Shown piece after piece: positions 34,496 to 43,628 of a stretch of DNA of 64,000 bases. Position 1 is the stretch's first letter. Each line of letters begins with the position of its first letter. Source of the DNA: Chitinophaga niabensis (lineage in GTDB: Bacteria; Bacteroidota; Bacteroidia; Chitinophagales; Chitinophagaceae); the NCBI RefSeq assembly GCF_900129465.1, contig NZ_FSRA01000001.1, positions 1,054,001 to 1,118,000 of the forward strand, read 5' to 3'. Under the pieces are notes generated by a model. The model had not been told where the DNA came from. It made no database searches and saw only the letters and a program-made list of their open reading frames with translations. Position numbers and translations under genes: made by a program.

Positions 34496-35536
34496 TTAAC
34501 CAATTGTAGCCATATCTATCACGAAGCGGTAACGTACATCTCCTTTCAACATGCGTTCAAAGGCTGTATGGATGTTTTTGATATCAATGATCTCCACATC
34601 GGAAACAATATTGTTTTCCGCACAATAGTCCAGCATTTCCTGGACCTGGGCTAATCCGCCAACCCCCGAACCTGCTACTACTTTATTCCCGGCTATGATA
34701 CCAAATGGCGGGATCACATAGGGTTCTGCCGGTGCGCCAACGCAAATGTACACGCCATTTGTTTTTAACAGGGAAAGGTAAAGGTTGATATCGTGCGGAG
34801 CGGAAACCGTATCAAGGATGAAGTCAAAGGACGACTTTACGGCATCCAGCTGTGCAGGCTCTTTTGTTACCACAAAGTGATGGGCACCGAGTGACCTTGC
34901 ATCTTCTCTTTTGGATTCGGAGGTACTGAGAATGGTAACTTCTGCACCAAAGGCTACACCGAATTTCACCGCCATGTGGCCTAAGCCGCCAAGACCTACC
35001 ACTGCCAGCTTATGACCTTTGCCTACCTTCCAGTTGCGCAGCGGAGAATAAGTAGTGATGCCTGCACAAAGCAAAGGGGCAACACCTGCAAGGGGGAGCT
35101 TTTCAGAAACATTCAGCACAAATTCTTCCCGTACCACAATATTGTTTGAATAACCGCCATAGGTGGGCAGGCCGTCCTTACCAAGGGAATTGTACGTTTG
35201 CACCCCTGTTGGGCAGAATTGTTCCTGGTTATTACGGCAGTTCTCACATTCCAGGCAGGCATCCACCATAACGCTAACGCCTACCAGCTCTCCGGCTTTG
35301 AACTTTTTTACGTGTGCCCCCACCTCTCGGACCCTGCCAACTATCTCATGACCTGGTACCATAGGGAAGATCCCGGGGAACCAGTCGTTTTTGATGGCAT
35401 GGAGATCAGAATGGCATACGCCACAATACAGGATGTCTATCAGTACATCGTGTGTGCCTGCCTCCCGGCGTTCAAAATCCCAGGGGGCTAAGTCTGTTTC
35501 AGCCGACTGCGCGGCATATCCTTTTGATTGTATCAT
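34496..35536 (-). CDS. Zinc-dependent alcohol dehydrogenase (YahK/cinnamyl-alcohol type)
   Basis: ATG at 35536 gives 346 residues (the frame extends to 35608, without similarity). It is an MDR-family enzyme. Catalytic zinc residues are Cys38 (Y-C-G-V-C-H-S-D) and His63 (P-G-H-E-I-V-G). The structural zinc has Cys94, 97, 100 and 108 (C-L-E-C-E-N-C then C). The coenzyme motif V-V-G-L-G-G-L-G-H-M-A-V-K follows. This is the broad-specificity NADP aldehyde reductase group. It probably reduces aldehydes in the cytoplasm. The AraC gene follows on the same strand. Confidence 0.92.
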   Translation of the reverse strand: MIQSKGYAAQSAETDLAPWDFERREAGTHDVLIDILYCGVCHSDLHAIKNDWFPGIFPMVPGHEIVGRVREVGAHVKKFKAGELVGVSVMVDACLECENCRNNQEQFCPTGVQTYNSLGKDGLPTYGGYSNNIVVREEFVLNVSEKLPLAGVAPLLCAGITTYSPLRNWKVGKGHKLAVVGLGGLGHMAVKFGVAFGAEVTILSTSESKREDARSLGAHHFVVTKEPAQLDAVKSSFDFILDTVSAPHDINLYLSLLKTNGVYICVGAPAEPYVIPPFGIIAGNKVVAGSGVGGLAQVQEMLDYCAENNIVSDVEIIDIKNIHTAFERMLKGDVRYRFVIDMATIG

Positions 35537-35721
35537 AGGGCAAAGGTGCTGCAACGCAGGAAGATAAAAGTAGCCAGATCCCTTATACCTGTATCCAAAA
35601 TGAAGCATGCCGGCTCCGTCACGTTAACGTCATTTTCCCCATTCGATCATATTATTTCCGGATTGCGAAAACGGTTCCCTTTTCGTCAGCCCAATTTTGC
35701 AGTCTTAAATAGTTCAATCTG

Positions 35722-38133
35722 ATGATCAAAAGGTTACTTTTTCTTATCTCTTTCCTGTTCTCTGTCACAGCACTTTTTGCGCAAACCACCGGTTCCATTA
35801 AAGGTAAACTCACTACCGGAGATGGCCAGCCGGGCGCTTATGTAACTGTGAGGATAGACCGCAGCAATAAGGGTGCTATCAGTAATGAGAAAGGCGAATA
35901 CATTATTAAGAACGTAAAGCCGGGTAACTGGACGTTGAAGATATCTGCCGTGGATGCTGTTGCGCAGGACCAGGCAGTAACGGTTGCAGCAGGCCAGACC
36001 GCAACGGTTGATTTTGTACTGAATTCGAACGCTGCGCAATTGCATGAAGTAACGATATCTGATAAGGCTTCCAGGAGAGAAACCAGGACTGTGGCAAAAT
36101 TGCCACTGAAGAACCTGGAGAACCCGCAGGTATATACTTCTGTTTCTGCCGAGCTGATGAAGCAGCAGGGGGTAACCAATTTTGATGATGCGATGCGGAA
36201 TGTTCCCGGTCTTTCCAGGACCTGGGAATCCACAGGCCGCGGAGGGGATGGAGGAACTTATTTTTCACTAAGAGGGTTTGAGGCGCAACCTAACCTGATC
36301 AATGGTTTACCCGGCTTAACCAGCGGTAACCTGGACCCTGCAGGTATTGAAGAGATCCAGGTGATGAAAGGCCCTTCCGGCACATTGTTCGGAGGCAGTT
36401 TCTATGGCTATGGCGGTATCATCAATACCATCACCAAAAAACCGTACTACAAATTTGGTGGTGAAGTGGCTTATAATATCGGCAGCTTTGACCTGCACAG
36501 GTTAACAGTAGATGTGAACACACCATTGAGTAAAACAAAGAAGATCGCGATGCGTGTGAATGCTGCACTGCATACAGAAGGAAGTTTCCAGGATGCTGGT
36601 AATAAGAAGTCTTTTTACATAGCACCTTCCTTTGTTTATGAAGTGAACAACAGGCTGAAGTTTGACCTGATGGTGGAAGTGCTGGAAGAGAAGAGAGCTG
36701 CCCCGCCGGTCTTTTTCCATTCAAACAGGTTTGACCCGCTTCATGCTAAAACAATAGAAGCGTTTAATCTCAATAATAAATTGTCTTTTACCAGCAACGA
36801 TCTCACGATCAGGAATCCCCGTACAAATGTGCAGGGGCAAATGCAATATAAGTTATCCCAGCAGTGGAATTCCCAAACGGTGGTTTCCTATGGAACAGTA
36901 AAGTCAGACGGGATCTATACTTATATATGGGATGATAGTGTGCCGGACGACAATTGGTACGGCCAGGACTTCCACAATGAAAACCAACACACAAAGACCC
37001 TGGATATCCAGCAGAACTTCAATGGTGATTTCAAGATCGGTAACATGCGGAACCGCTTACTGGTAGGCCTGGATTATTTTAACCGCAGCGTTAGAGACAA
37101 TGGTTCAGGATGGGCAACGGGAAGGCTTGTTACACCGCAGGGTGATGTGGCCGCCTCTGCGCCTTATCCGGCACCTGTACCTTTAAACAGGTATTCAATT
37201 GATACATTGCTGGCTTCTTCAGGATCAAGCCTCAGTAAGAGAGTTAACAGTTCATATAGTGCTTATGCCTCCAATGTGCTGAACCTTACGCCTGGTTTGA
37301 TGGTGATGGTGAGCTTAAGAGCAGATTATTTTGATACTAAAGATGATAAGAATACGCCGGATGATGATGAAGGTTACTCGCAATTCGCCGTGTCTCCTAA
37401 GTTTGGTGTGGTGTATCAGCCTGTGCTTGATAAAGTGTCCATCTTCGCGAACTATATGAATGCGTTCATCAATGTAGCACCGGCAGATGTTTTTGATGCG
37501 GATGGTAATAAGATAGGGATAAAGTCATTTAAGCCTGAACATGCCAATCAATGGGAAGGTGGTGTGAAGGCTAATTTGCTGGACGATAAATTACAGGCCA
37601 CTGTTTCCGTGTACAATACTAAAGTGAGCAACAGGGTTATTCCGGATGGCGCATATAATAGCCGCCAGGGTGGTGCTGTACGCAGTAAAGGGATTGAGTT
37701 TGATATCAATGCTAATCCGGCTCCCGGGTTAAACCTGGTTGCCGGCTATAGCCATATCGATATCAAAGTAGTTGAAGGAGATCCGGATGATTTCTATTCT
37801 GAACCTGGCAGGGCTCCCGGTGGCCAGGGGCCTCAGAACCTCGCTAATTTATGGGCAACGTATAAATTCACGCATGGCGCACTGAAGGATTTTGGGCTTG
37901 GCCTCGGTGGAAATTACGGCAGTAAATACCGCGTGATCGACAATAGTAAGACGGGTGTATTTGATCTGCCATCTTATGCATTGCTGAATGGTTCCGTGTT
38001 CTATAACTCAAAAAAGATCAGGGTTGCTGTGAATGTGAATAATATTACCGGGGAAACCTGGTATATAGGATACTGGTCTGTTAACCCGCAGAAACCAAGG
38101 AATTTTGTAGCGAGCCTGGCTTACAAGTTCTAA
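35722..38133 (+). CDS. TonB-dependent siderophore-type receptor
   Basis: The 803-residue protein has a signal peptide (~1-20), a carboxypeptidase-D regulatory-like domain (~25-105), a plug (~110-260; L-E-N-P-Q-V-Y-T-S-V, D-A-M-R-N-V-P-G-L and I-E-E-I-Q-V-M-K-G-P-S-G-T-L-F-G) and a barrel ending in a terminal Phe. This is the FecA/FhuA/ferrichrome type rather than SusC. No STN domain, so no direct FecR signalling. It would import a ferric siderophore or similar chelate. No siderophore genes are nearby; an epoxide hydrolase gene follows 45 bases later. Confidence 0.9.
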   Translation: MIKRLLFLISFLFSVTALFAQTTGSIKGKLTTGDGQPGAYVTVRIDRSNKGAISNEKGEYIIKNVKPGNWTLKISAVDAVAQDQAVTVAAGQTATVDFVLNSNAAQLHEVTISDKASRRETRTVAKLPLKNLENPQVYTSVSAELMKQQGVTNFDDAMRNVPGLSRTWESTGRGGDGGTYFSLRGFEAQPNLINGLPGLTSGNLDPAGIEEIQVMKGPSGTLFGGSFYGYGGIINTITKKPYYKFGGEVAYNIGSFDLHRLTVDVNTPLSKTKKIAMRVNAALHTEGSFQDAGNKKSFYIAPSFVYEVNNRLKFDLMVEVLEEKRAAPPVFFHSNRFDPLHAKTIEAFNLNNKLSFTSNDLTIRNPRTNVQGQMQYKLSQQWNSQTVVSYGTVKSDGIYTYIWDDSVPDDNWYGQDFHNENQHTKTLDIQQNFNGDFKIGNMRNRLLVGLDYFNRSVRDNGSGWATGRLVTPQGDVAASAPYPAPVPLNRYSIDTLLASSGSSLSKRVNSSYSAYASNVLNLTPGLMVMVSLRADYFDTKDDKNTPDDDEGYSQFAVSPKFGVVYQPVLDKVSIFANYMNAFINVAPADVFDADGNKIGIKSFKPEHANQWEGGVKANLLDDKLQATVSVYNTKVSNRVIPDGAYNSRQGGAVRSKGIEFDINANPAPGLNLVAGYSHIDIKVVEGDPDDFYSEPGRAPGGQGPQNLANLWATYKFTHGALKDFGLGLGGNYGSKYRVIDNSKTGVFDLPSYALLNGSVFYNSKKIRVAVNVNNITGETWYIGYWSVNPQKPRNFVASLAYKF

Positions 38134-38178
38134 GTTAAAAACGGCAGTATATGCTCCTGGCAGCAATTTTGCGGTGGC

Positions 38179-39273
38179 ATGTATATGAAAACAAGTTCAT
38201 TTCGCGTAGATATTGACCAGTCTGTTCTGGATGATCTTAAAAGCAGGATATTGGCTACACGATGGCTGCATGAAGATCTAAAAGAGCTGGCAGATCACTG
38301 GGCTGGTGATTTTGACTGGAGGAAAACAGAAGCTGCAATCAATGCTTATCCACAGTTCATCACTGAAATAGATGGATACAAGATACATTACCTGCATATT
38401 AAAAGTGGATCAGCTGCTGCTTTGCCGGTTATTATCAGCCATGGATGGCCGGGTTCCTTCCTGGAAATGCTGCGGGTGATCCCGCTGTTAACAACGGATT
38501 TCAACCTCGTGATACCATCTTTATTAGGATTCGGATTTTCAGATAAACCAAAAGGGCCGGGTGTTAATGCTACATTGATGGCCGGGCTTTGGGTAAAGTT
38601 AATGCGGGAGCTGGGATATGAGGAATTTATTGCGCAGGGTGGTGACTTCGGGGCCATGATCTCAACGCGTATGGCCATGAATTACCCGGAGCACCTGCTA
38701 GGCTTACATCTGAACTACATTCCTTTTAGCTATCAGCCGTATCTGCCACCGGGAGAAGAATTAACTGCAGCGGAAAAAGAAGCGCAGCAGCAGATTACTG
38801 AGTTTTTCAAAGCAGAAGGTGCTTATGCGCAGGTACATACCACCAAGCCAAAGGTACTTTCTTACGGCCTGAACGATTCACCGGCAGGCTTATGTGCCTG
38901 GTTGCTGGAAATCTTCCGCAGCTTTTCAGATCCCTCCCGGCCACTTGAGGAACTATTTAACCGTGATGAGCTGCTGGCGAATGTTACATTATACTGGGTA
39001 ACGCAAACCATATACTCTTCCATACACCTGTATGGCGAAATAGCAAAAGAACCGTTTCGGTTCGGAAAGGATGATTTTATTCATGTGCCGGTAGGGATAG
39101 CACATTATAAATACCCTGTGGGTTTCCCTGCAAGAACTTATGTGGAAAGAGGATATAATGTGCGTTACTGGCATGATATGCCCAAAGGAGGGCACTTTGC
39201 TGCGATGGAACAGCCGGAATTATTTGCGGCGGACCTTAAGGCGTTTGTTAAACTGCTTACTTCTCCAGCCTGA
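38179..39273 (+). CDS. Epoxide hydrolase-like alpha/beta hydrolase
   Basis: The 364-residue protein has the N-terminal EHN segment (~1-110) typical of microsomal-type epoxide hydrolases. It has H-G-W-P-G-S (88-93, oxyanion region), the nucleophile elbow G-G-D-F-G-A with Asp156, and a C-terminal H in G-G-H-F-A-A-M-E-Q-P. An Asp nucleophile, rather than Ser, fits epoxide or haloalkane hydrolysis. No signal peptide. It is downstream of the TonB receptor and convergent with the next gene, overlapping its 3' end by 17 bases. Confidence 0.9.
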   Translation: MYMKTSSFRVDIDQSVLDDLKSRILATRWLHEDLKELADHWAGDFDWRKTEAAINAYPQFITEIDGYKIHYLHIKSGSAAALPVIISHGWPGSFLEMLRVIPLLTTDFNLVIPSLLGFGFSDKPKGPGVNATLMAGLWVKLMRELGYEEFIAQGGDFGAMISTRMAMNYPEHLLGLHLNYIPFSYQPYLPPGEELTAAEKEAQQQITEFFKAEGAYAQVHTTKPKVLSYGLNDSPAGLCAWLLEIFRSFSDPSRPLEELFNRDELLANVTLYWVTQTIYSSIHLYGEIAKEPFRFGKDDFIHVPVGIAHYKYPVGFPARTYVERGYNVRYWHDMPKGGHFAAMEQPELFAADLKAFVKLLTSPA

Positions 39274-39667
39274 TCATACATTTAACGTCTTTATCGTTCA
39301 AATACCACTCCACACAATATCCCTGGGGATCTAAGCCCGGTTGTTCCCGCAGTTTGTCGAATGCCTTTCCTATTGAAGCGATATCTTTCACATAGTTTTT
39401 AACGATGATCTGCACGTACTTTCCTTTTTTGAGGATGAGGGTGTCACATTTATATTGCTCCGCCTCCCCATGGAAGGTTTCTTCTGTAGCAGCTTTGTAA
39501 ACAATGCCTTCGCCGTTTTCAGGGCGGGATATACCAAAGTAGCCCCTTTTTGTGGAGAAGGGCACCATGTTATGCAGTTGCTCGTGCGCTGTGAGCACGC
39601 CTTCCGGGAAAGAAGTTGCGGTTACATAAAAGACTTTAATGTCTTTCTCTAAGAATGAGGTTTCCAT
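39257..39667 (-). CDS. Small cytosolic protein, possibly GyrI-like effector-binding fold
   Basis: ATG at 39667 gives 136 residues. It has I-K-V-F-Y-V-T-A-T-S-F-P-E-G-V near the start, K-R-G-Y-F-G-I-S-R-P-E-N in the middle, and D-P-Q-G-Y-C-V-E-W-Y-L-N-D-K-D-V-K-C at the end. The pattern of short strands with a final C-V-E-W-Y resembles GyrI-like / SOUL-type small-molecule binding proteins, but no DNA-binding part is present, so the assignment is tentative. It lies downstream of the ECF42-type operon with a 101-base gap. Its 3' end overlaps the convergent hydrolase gene by 17 bases. Confidence 0.6.
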   Translation of the reverse strand: METSFLEKDIKVFYVTATSFPEGVLTAHEQLHNMVPFSTKRGYFGISRPENGEGIVYKAATEETFHGEAEQYKCDTLILKKGKYVQIIVKNYVKDIASIGKAFDKLREQPGLDPQGYCVEWYLNDKDVKCMIRLEK

Positions 39668-39768
39668 GTTATGCCTTATTTTAATTGCCTTGTAAATGTA
39701 GGGCAGGGAAAAAAAACGGCTGATGGTGAGAAGCGACATTTTTGGGGGGAATTGCGACAGGTTGTTTT

Positions 39769-40974
39769 TTAGATAAGCGCCATTTTTCGCTGAAGGGCTT
39801 CCTTTTCCGCCTTGTTCTTAGCCATGGAAATGGCCTTGGCAAAATGGGCTTTTGCAGTTGTGTTGTTGATCTCCGTGTATAGTTCACCCAATAGCGCATA
39901 ATAGAGATGATGATCGGTCAGCTCCAGTTTCTCTGCGGCTTGAATGGCTTCCGGTTTACCATTTGCTTTTGAAAGCGCATAAGTTCTGTTGAGTGCGGCA
40001 ATAGGGGAGTAGGCAATTTGCAATAAGCGGTTATAGTTTTGCAGGATGCTTTCCCACTTTTCCTTCGTATCCTCTTTTTGGGTATGCCAGTAAGCAATGC
40101 CGGCTTCCAGGTGGTATTTTGTAACCTTTCCGCTGGCGGAGTTACGGAGAAAGTAAGCGCCTTTACTGATCAGGTCTGTATTCCAGAGACCGGTATCCTG
40201 TTCTTCATACAAGATCAGTTCTCCATTTGTGCCGGAACGGGCTTCAAACCTGGAGACATGAAAGCACATGAGCGCCAGTAGTGCATTCACGGGAGGAGTA
40301 TTGGTACTGTTGTTCTCCACCAGCATAATGCAAAGCCGCATGGCTTCCAGGCAGATCTCTTTACGGAGGTTGGTGTATCCCTCATTGAACAGCAGGTAGA
40401 TGGTGGTGAGCACAGCTTCCAGCCGTTGCTCTATTTCAGCAGGGCCGGGGAACGCCATCTTTATACCTTCTTCCCGTAGTTTTTCTTTCGCACGGAAGAG
40501 CCGTTTATTGATGGTTTCCTTACTCGTCAGGAAAGCATCTGCTATTTCTTCAATCCCAAAACCGCAAAGGATACGAAGTGACAGGCCGATCTGCGATTCG
40601 CCGGAAATAGCCGGATGGCAGATGGTGAACATCATCTGTAACTGGCTGTCGTTGATATTTTGCGGGGAAAGGTCCAGGTCTGTTTCCGTTATTTCAGCGG
40701 AGCTGTTCTTTAGCTCCGCTGAAATTTTATCTTCAAAGAATGTGCTGCGCTGCAGGTAGTTCTTTGCTTTGTTCTTTGCTACATTATACAGCCATGCGGT
40801 GGGGTTTTCGGGCAGGCCTTTTAATCCCCAGGCCTGTGTGGCGGTGAGGAAGGTATCGCTGGCGATATCTTCAGCGATCTCTATCTGTTCAAATCCAAAA
40901 CGTTTGCAGAGTACGGATACTATCTTCCGGTATTCCGTTCTGAACAGGTGTGGTAAGAGGCTGCCGTTTTCCAT
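39769..40974 (-). CDS. ECF42-type sigma factor with long C-terminal extension
   Basis: The 401-residue protein has a sigma-70 region 2 (~10-75; E-D-I-A-S-D-T-F-L-T-A) and region 4 (~110-165; L-R-I-L-C-G-F-G-I-E-E-I-A-D-A-F-L-T-S-K-E-T-I-N-K-R-L) followed by a ~220-residue alpha-helical TPR-like DUF6596 domain. This fusion, next to a DGPF (YCII-related) gene, is characteristic of the ECF42 group, which has no transmembrane anti-sigma and is thought to be controlled through its extension. The start lies two bases after the DGPF stop, so they are co-transcribed. Confidence 0.9.
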   Translation of the reverse strand: MENGSLLPHLFRTEYRKIVSVLCKRFGFEQIEIAEDIASDTFLTATQAWGLKGLPENPTAWLYNVAKNKAKNYLQRSTFFEDKISAELKNSSAEITETDLDLSPQNINDSQLQMMFTICHPAISGESQIGLSLRILCGFGIEEIADAFLTSKETINKRLFRAKEKLREEGIKMAFPGPAEIEQRLEAVLTTIYLLFNEGYTNLRKEICLEAMRLCIMLVENNSTNTPPVNALLALMCFHVSRFEARSGTNGELILYEEQDTGLWNTDLISKGAYFLRNSASGKVTKYHLEAGIAYWHTQKEDTKEKWESILQNYNRLLQIAYSPIAALNRTYALSKANGKPEAIQAAEKLELTDHHLYYALLGELYTEINNTTAKAHFAKAISMAKNKAEKEALQRKMALI

Positions 40975-40975
40975 C

Positions 40976-41329
40976 TCACTGCTGATTGTGCACGGAAACG
41001 ATCTTCCTTACTTCCACACTGTTGTTTGCTCCTGCAAGGATAGGGCATTCTCCTGCTATCCTTACCGCTTCATCGAAATCCTTTGCTGTGATGGTAATGA
41101 ACCCGGCAATAGATTCCTTAATATCTACATAAGGCCCGTCCGTGATCATATCATTCTTTAATACTTTGCCTTCCGTTGAGAGGCCTGTACCTCCTTTGAA
41201 CTTGTTCTGCGCAGCGATGCCGCCTACCCAATCCTGGTACTGTTTCATATATACCTGCATCTGTTCGGGAGAAGGCTGTGCTTCTTTGGTAAGCAGGTCG
41301 AGGCGCATGAGGATGATGTATTCTTCCAT
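40976..41329 (-). CDS. YCII/DGPF domain protein linked to ECF42 sigma
   Basis: This 117-residue protein has the YCII-related fold. The family motif appears as T-D-G-P-Y-V-D-I-K-E (Asp64-Gly65-Pro66-Tyr67). Other features are Y-I-I-L-M-R-L at the start and D-E-A-V-R-I-A-G-E-C-P near the end. DGPF proteins are constant neighbours of ECF42 sigma factors; their biochemical role is unknown. It sits between the DHFR-like gene (10-base gap) and the sigma gene (1-base gap). Confidence 0.92.
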   Translation of the reverse strand: MEEYIILMRLDLLTKEAQPSPEQMQVYMKQYQDWVGGIAAQNKFKGGTGLSTEGKVLKNDMITDGPYVDIKESIAGFITITAKDFDEAVRIAGECPILAGANNSVEVRKIVSVHNQQ

Positions 41330-41339
41330 TGTGTATAAT

Positions 41340-41897
41340 TTAAGATATCCGTTGATAGCTCAGCAGTATTACACCGCTCTTAAAGGTACGGGTATTCACT
41401 AATTCCAGTTGCAGCGGTTTTGTGATGCCTTTGAACATGGATGTGCCATCGCCAAGTGCAATGGGGTCGACCATGATCTGGTAGGAGTCTATCAGGCCCG
41501 CTTCCGCAAACTGGCTGATGATACTGCCGCTGCCCAGGATGGTCATGTCCGGACCTGTTCCCTGCTTCATCCTGGTCATTTCTTCTATGATATTGCCTTT
41601 TATGATTGTTGTATTGTTCCAGTCTGCTTTTTTGAGGGTACCTGAAAAAACGATCTTTTTTGCGGCATTCATGCCCCTGGCCATGTCCGGCATATTCCTG
41701 AGGGCTTCCGGGCCGGGCCAGTAGCCAGACATCATATCATACGTGGTACGCCCAAAAACAAGCGTATTGCCGGACTTTAAGGCATCTACACCATATTCAC
41801 TTTCAGGGCCACCGTGGACGTGCCAGCTGATATCGTCCTGGGGGCCTTTGAAGTAACCGTTCAGGGTAATGAAATTAAATGCATTCAACGTTCTCAT
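41340..41897 (-). CDS. Dihydrofolate reductase-family (RibD C-terminal-like) protein
   Basis: The 185-residue protein of the DHFR/RibD-C superfamily starts L-N-A-F-N-F-I-T-L-N-G-Y-F-K-G. It has T-L-V-F-G-R-T-T-Y-D-M-M near 45-56, K-I-V-F-S-G-T-L near 80, and D-M-T-I-L-G-S-G-S-I-I-S-Q near 118 (nucleotide-binding loop). It is the NADPH-dependent reductase-like protein often found with DGPF/ECF42 clusters in Bacteroidota. First gene of the operon; the substrate is unknown, and it is not the housekeeping DHFR. Confidence 0.88.
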   Translation of the reverse strand: MRTLNAFNFITLNGYFKGPQDDISWHVHGGPESEYGVDALKSGNTLVFGRTTYDMMSGYWPGPEALRNMPDMARGMNAAKKIVFSGTLKKADWNNTTIIKGNIIEEMTRMKQGTGPDMTILGSGSIISQFAEAGLIDSYQIMVDPIALGDGTSMFKGITKPLQLELVNTRTFKSGVILLSYQRIS

Positions 41898-41961
41898 GAT
41901 AATAAGTTTTGGTTATATACCTATATCAAATGAGATTCCGGAAATAGGACATGGGGAGGAA

Positions 41962-41993
41962 AATAAAAAAAAAGCCGTACAACTGTACGGCTT
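41962..41993 (-). terminator. Terminator of the GH28 gene
   Basis: A 9-bp stem AAGCCGTAC / GTACGGCTT with a 4-base loop is followed, on the minus strand, by a long T tract (A-rich stretch 41961-41971 on plus). It sits just past the stop of the GH28 gene. Confidence 0.88.
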
Positions 41994-42002
41994 CTCCCTT
42001 CA

Positions 42003-43541
42003 TTATTTAGCAGTGCCTGGCGGTTCGTTCTTTGTTAGCTTTACATCCTTACTTTCTGCTCCTTCTATTTTTACAAAATGCTGTGCGGTTCCTTTTGCTT
42101 TTACACCACTGATATTGGCCTTGTTTACATTCTCCAGTCTGATGATGGCTTCTGCGCCTTCCGTTGCAGGGATGTTCCAGTCATTGAGCGTTACGTCCTT
42201 TCCATCTTCACAAACAAAAGCAGGGCGGAGATCGTTACTGTTCAGGTTGAATTGAATGTTCTTCAGCTTTAAACCTTTCACATGCCTTGCCCAGATGCCG
42301 TATGCAGGTACTAAGGGGCCGAAGGTCTTCACTTCGGGATATTTATCGATGGCTTCCGGTACTACCTGGCGGGCGTTTTCTGCGGTGCCGCCACCAGCGA
42401 GGTCTATCTTGATATTTTCCAGTGTGAGGCCGGTAATATAATGACCGGGCACACCGGTTATGAGGATGCCGGATGGTGGCATTAGCTGAGCATTCGCTGC
42501 TGCCTGGGCGATCACATTCCTTACTGTCACATTTTCCATGGTGCCGGTTTGCTGCTGTGTGTCTTTACCTTTACGGAACACGCTGAGCCTTGAGCCGAGG
42601 CGGAAGAGCATGGGTGTTTTCACATTTACCATCTTAATGTCCGAAATGTCTACGTTCCGGAGATGTGCGCCATCAACTGTCAGCAGTTTAATGCCGCCGT
42701 TATTGGTATCGTAGATGTAGCAATCTGATATTTTGATGTTCTCGAAAGGGGCCATGGATTCAGTGCCCATTTTAATAGCACCGTGACCACTTTTCAAACG
42801 CATGCGGGTAACAACAATGTTATTGCAGCCCATTTTACTGGAAGTAGTTTTAAAACAAAGGGCATCGTCTCCGCTTTGGATATCGCAATCGCTGATGCGT
42901 ACATCCTGGCAGCCGTCTATATCTATGCCGTCGTTGTGTGGTACGCCGTGGCTAACGATCTTCACTTTCTCTATATTTACCTTTTTGCACTGGAAGTAAT
43001 GAGAGGTCCAGGCGGCGGAGAATTTGAGGGTGATGTTCTTTACGTTCACGCCTTCGCATCTTACAATACGTACCAGGAATGGACGGCGGCCCCAGCGGAG
43101 AGATTCTGAACGGGTATCTGTACGGATCTGTTGCTCTTTTAGTTTTACTCCCTGCCCGTCTATGGTACCATTTCCTTCAATGCCAATGTTCTTTGCATCT
43201 ACAGCTACTAACAAAGCCCATCCTACATCGATGCCGAGGCCATCTGTGAAGGGATCCATGTTCTTATAATCGTTAACGTCCGTGCTGCCCAGCAGAACGG
43301 CATCCTGTTCAAAATGCAGGGTGACCTTATCTTTCAATACAATAGTGCCGGAAAGGAAGGTGCCTTTAGGGAAGATCACTTTGCCACCGCCGCTGTTATG
43401 GCATTCGTCAATAGCTTTCTGAATGGCTTCGGTATTCAGTTTCTGGCCGTTGCCTACGGCGCCGTGGGAAATAATGTTTACATCTTTGGCATTCATGCGC
43501 AGGCATGCCAATAGCAATAGACAAAGCGTTATAGCTCTCAT
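42003..43541 (-). CDS. Secreted GH28 polygalacturonase-like glycosidase
   Basis: ATG at 43541 gives 512 residues with a signal peptide (~1-18). It is a right-handed beta-helix of glycoside hydrolase family 28. Early pectate-lyase-3-like segment: S-H-G-A-V-G-N-G-Q-K-L-N-T-E-A-I-Q-K-A-I-D. Catalytic region: N-D-G-I-D-I-D-G-C, then S-G-D-D-A-L-C-F-K and K-S-G-H-G-A-I-K-M-G, matching the family's N-x-D, D-D and G-H-G motifs. It likely cleaves galacturonan or rhamnogalacturonan in the periplasm. No SusCD is adjacent; it is a lone gene between terminator and permease. Confidence 0.92.
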   Translation of the reverse strand: MRAITLCLLLLACLRMNAKDVNIISHGAVGNGQKLNTEAIQKAIDECHNSGGGKVIFPKGTFLSGTIVLKDKVTLHFEQDAVLLGSTDVNDYKNMDPFTDGLGIDVGWALLVAVDAKNIGIEGNGTIDGQGVKLKEQQIRTDTRSESLRWGRRPFLVRIVRCEGVNVKNITLKFSAAWTSHYFQCKKVNIEKVKIVSHGVPHNDGIDIDGCQDVRISDCDIQSGDDALCFKTTSSKMGCNNIVVTRMRLKSGHGAIKMGTESMAPFENIKISDCYIYDTNNGGIKLLTVDGAHLRNVDISDIKMVNVKTPMLFRLGSRLSVFRKGKDTQQQTGTMENVTVRNVIAQAAANAQLMPPSGILITGVPGHYITGLTLENIKIDLAGGGTAENARQVVPEAIDKYPEVKTFGPLVPAYGIWARHVKGLKLKNIQFNLNSNDLRPAFVCEDGKDVTLNDWNIPATEGAEAIIRLENVNKANISGVKAKGTAQHFVKIEGAESKDVKLTKNEPPGTAK

Positions 43542-43628
43542 AATGTGGAAATTCGTGTGAGCCGAAATTAACAGTTGCGGGGAATAAATCAAAGGGTTGT
43601 GAAAATAGTATCGCCCCTGGTAAATATA

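Noticed and set aside
35537..35721. Regulatory site for the siderophore-type receptor such as a Fur box
   Set aside because: No GATAATGATAATCATTATC-like 19-mer and no clear -33/-7 pair; only an unremarkable AT-rich stretch is seen.
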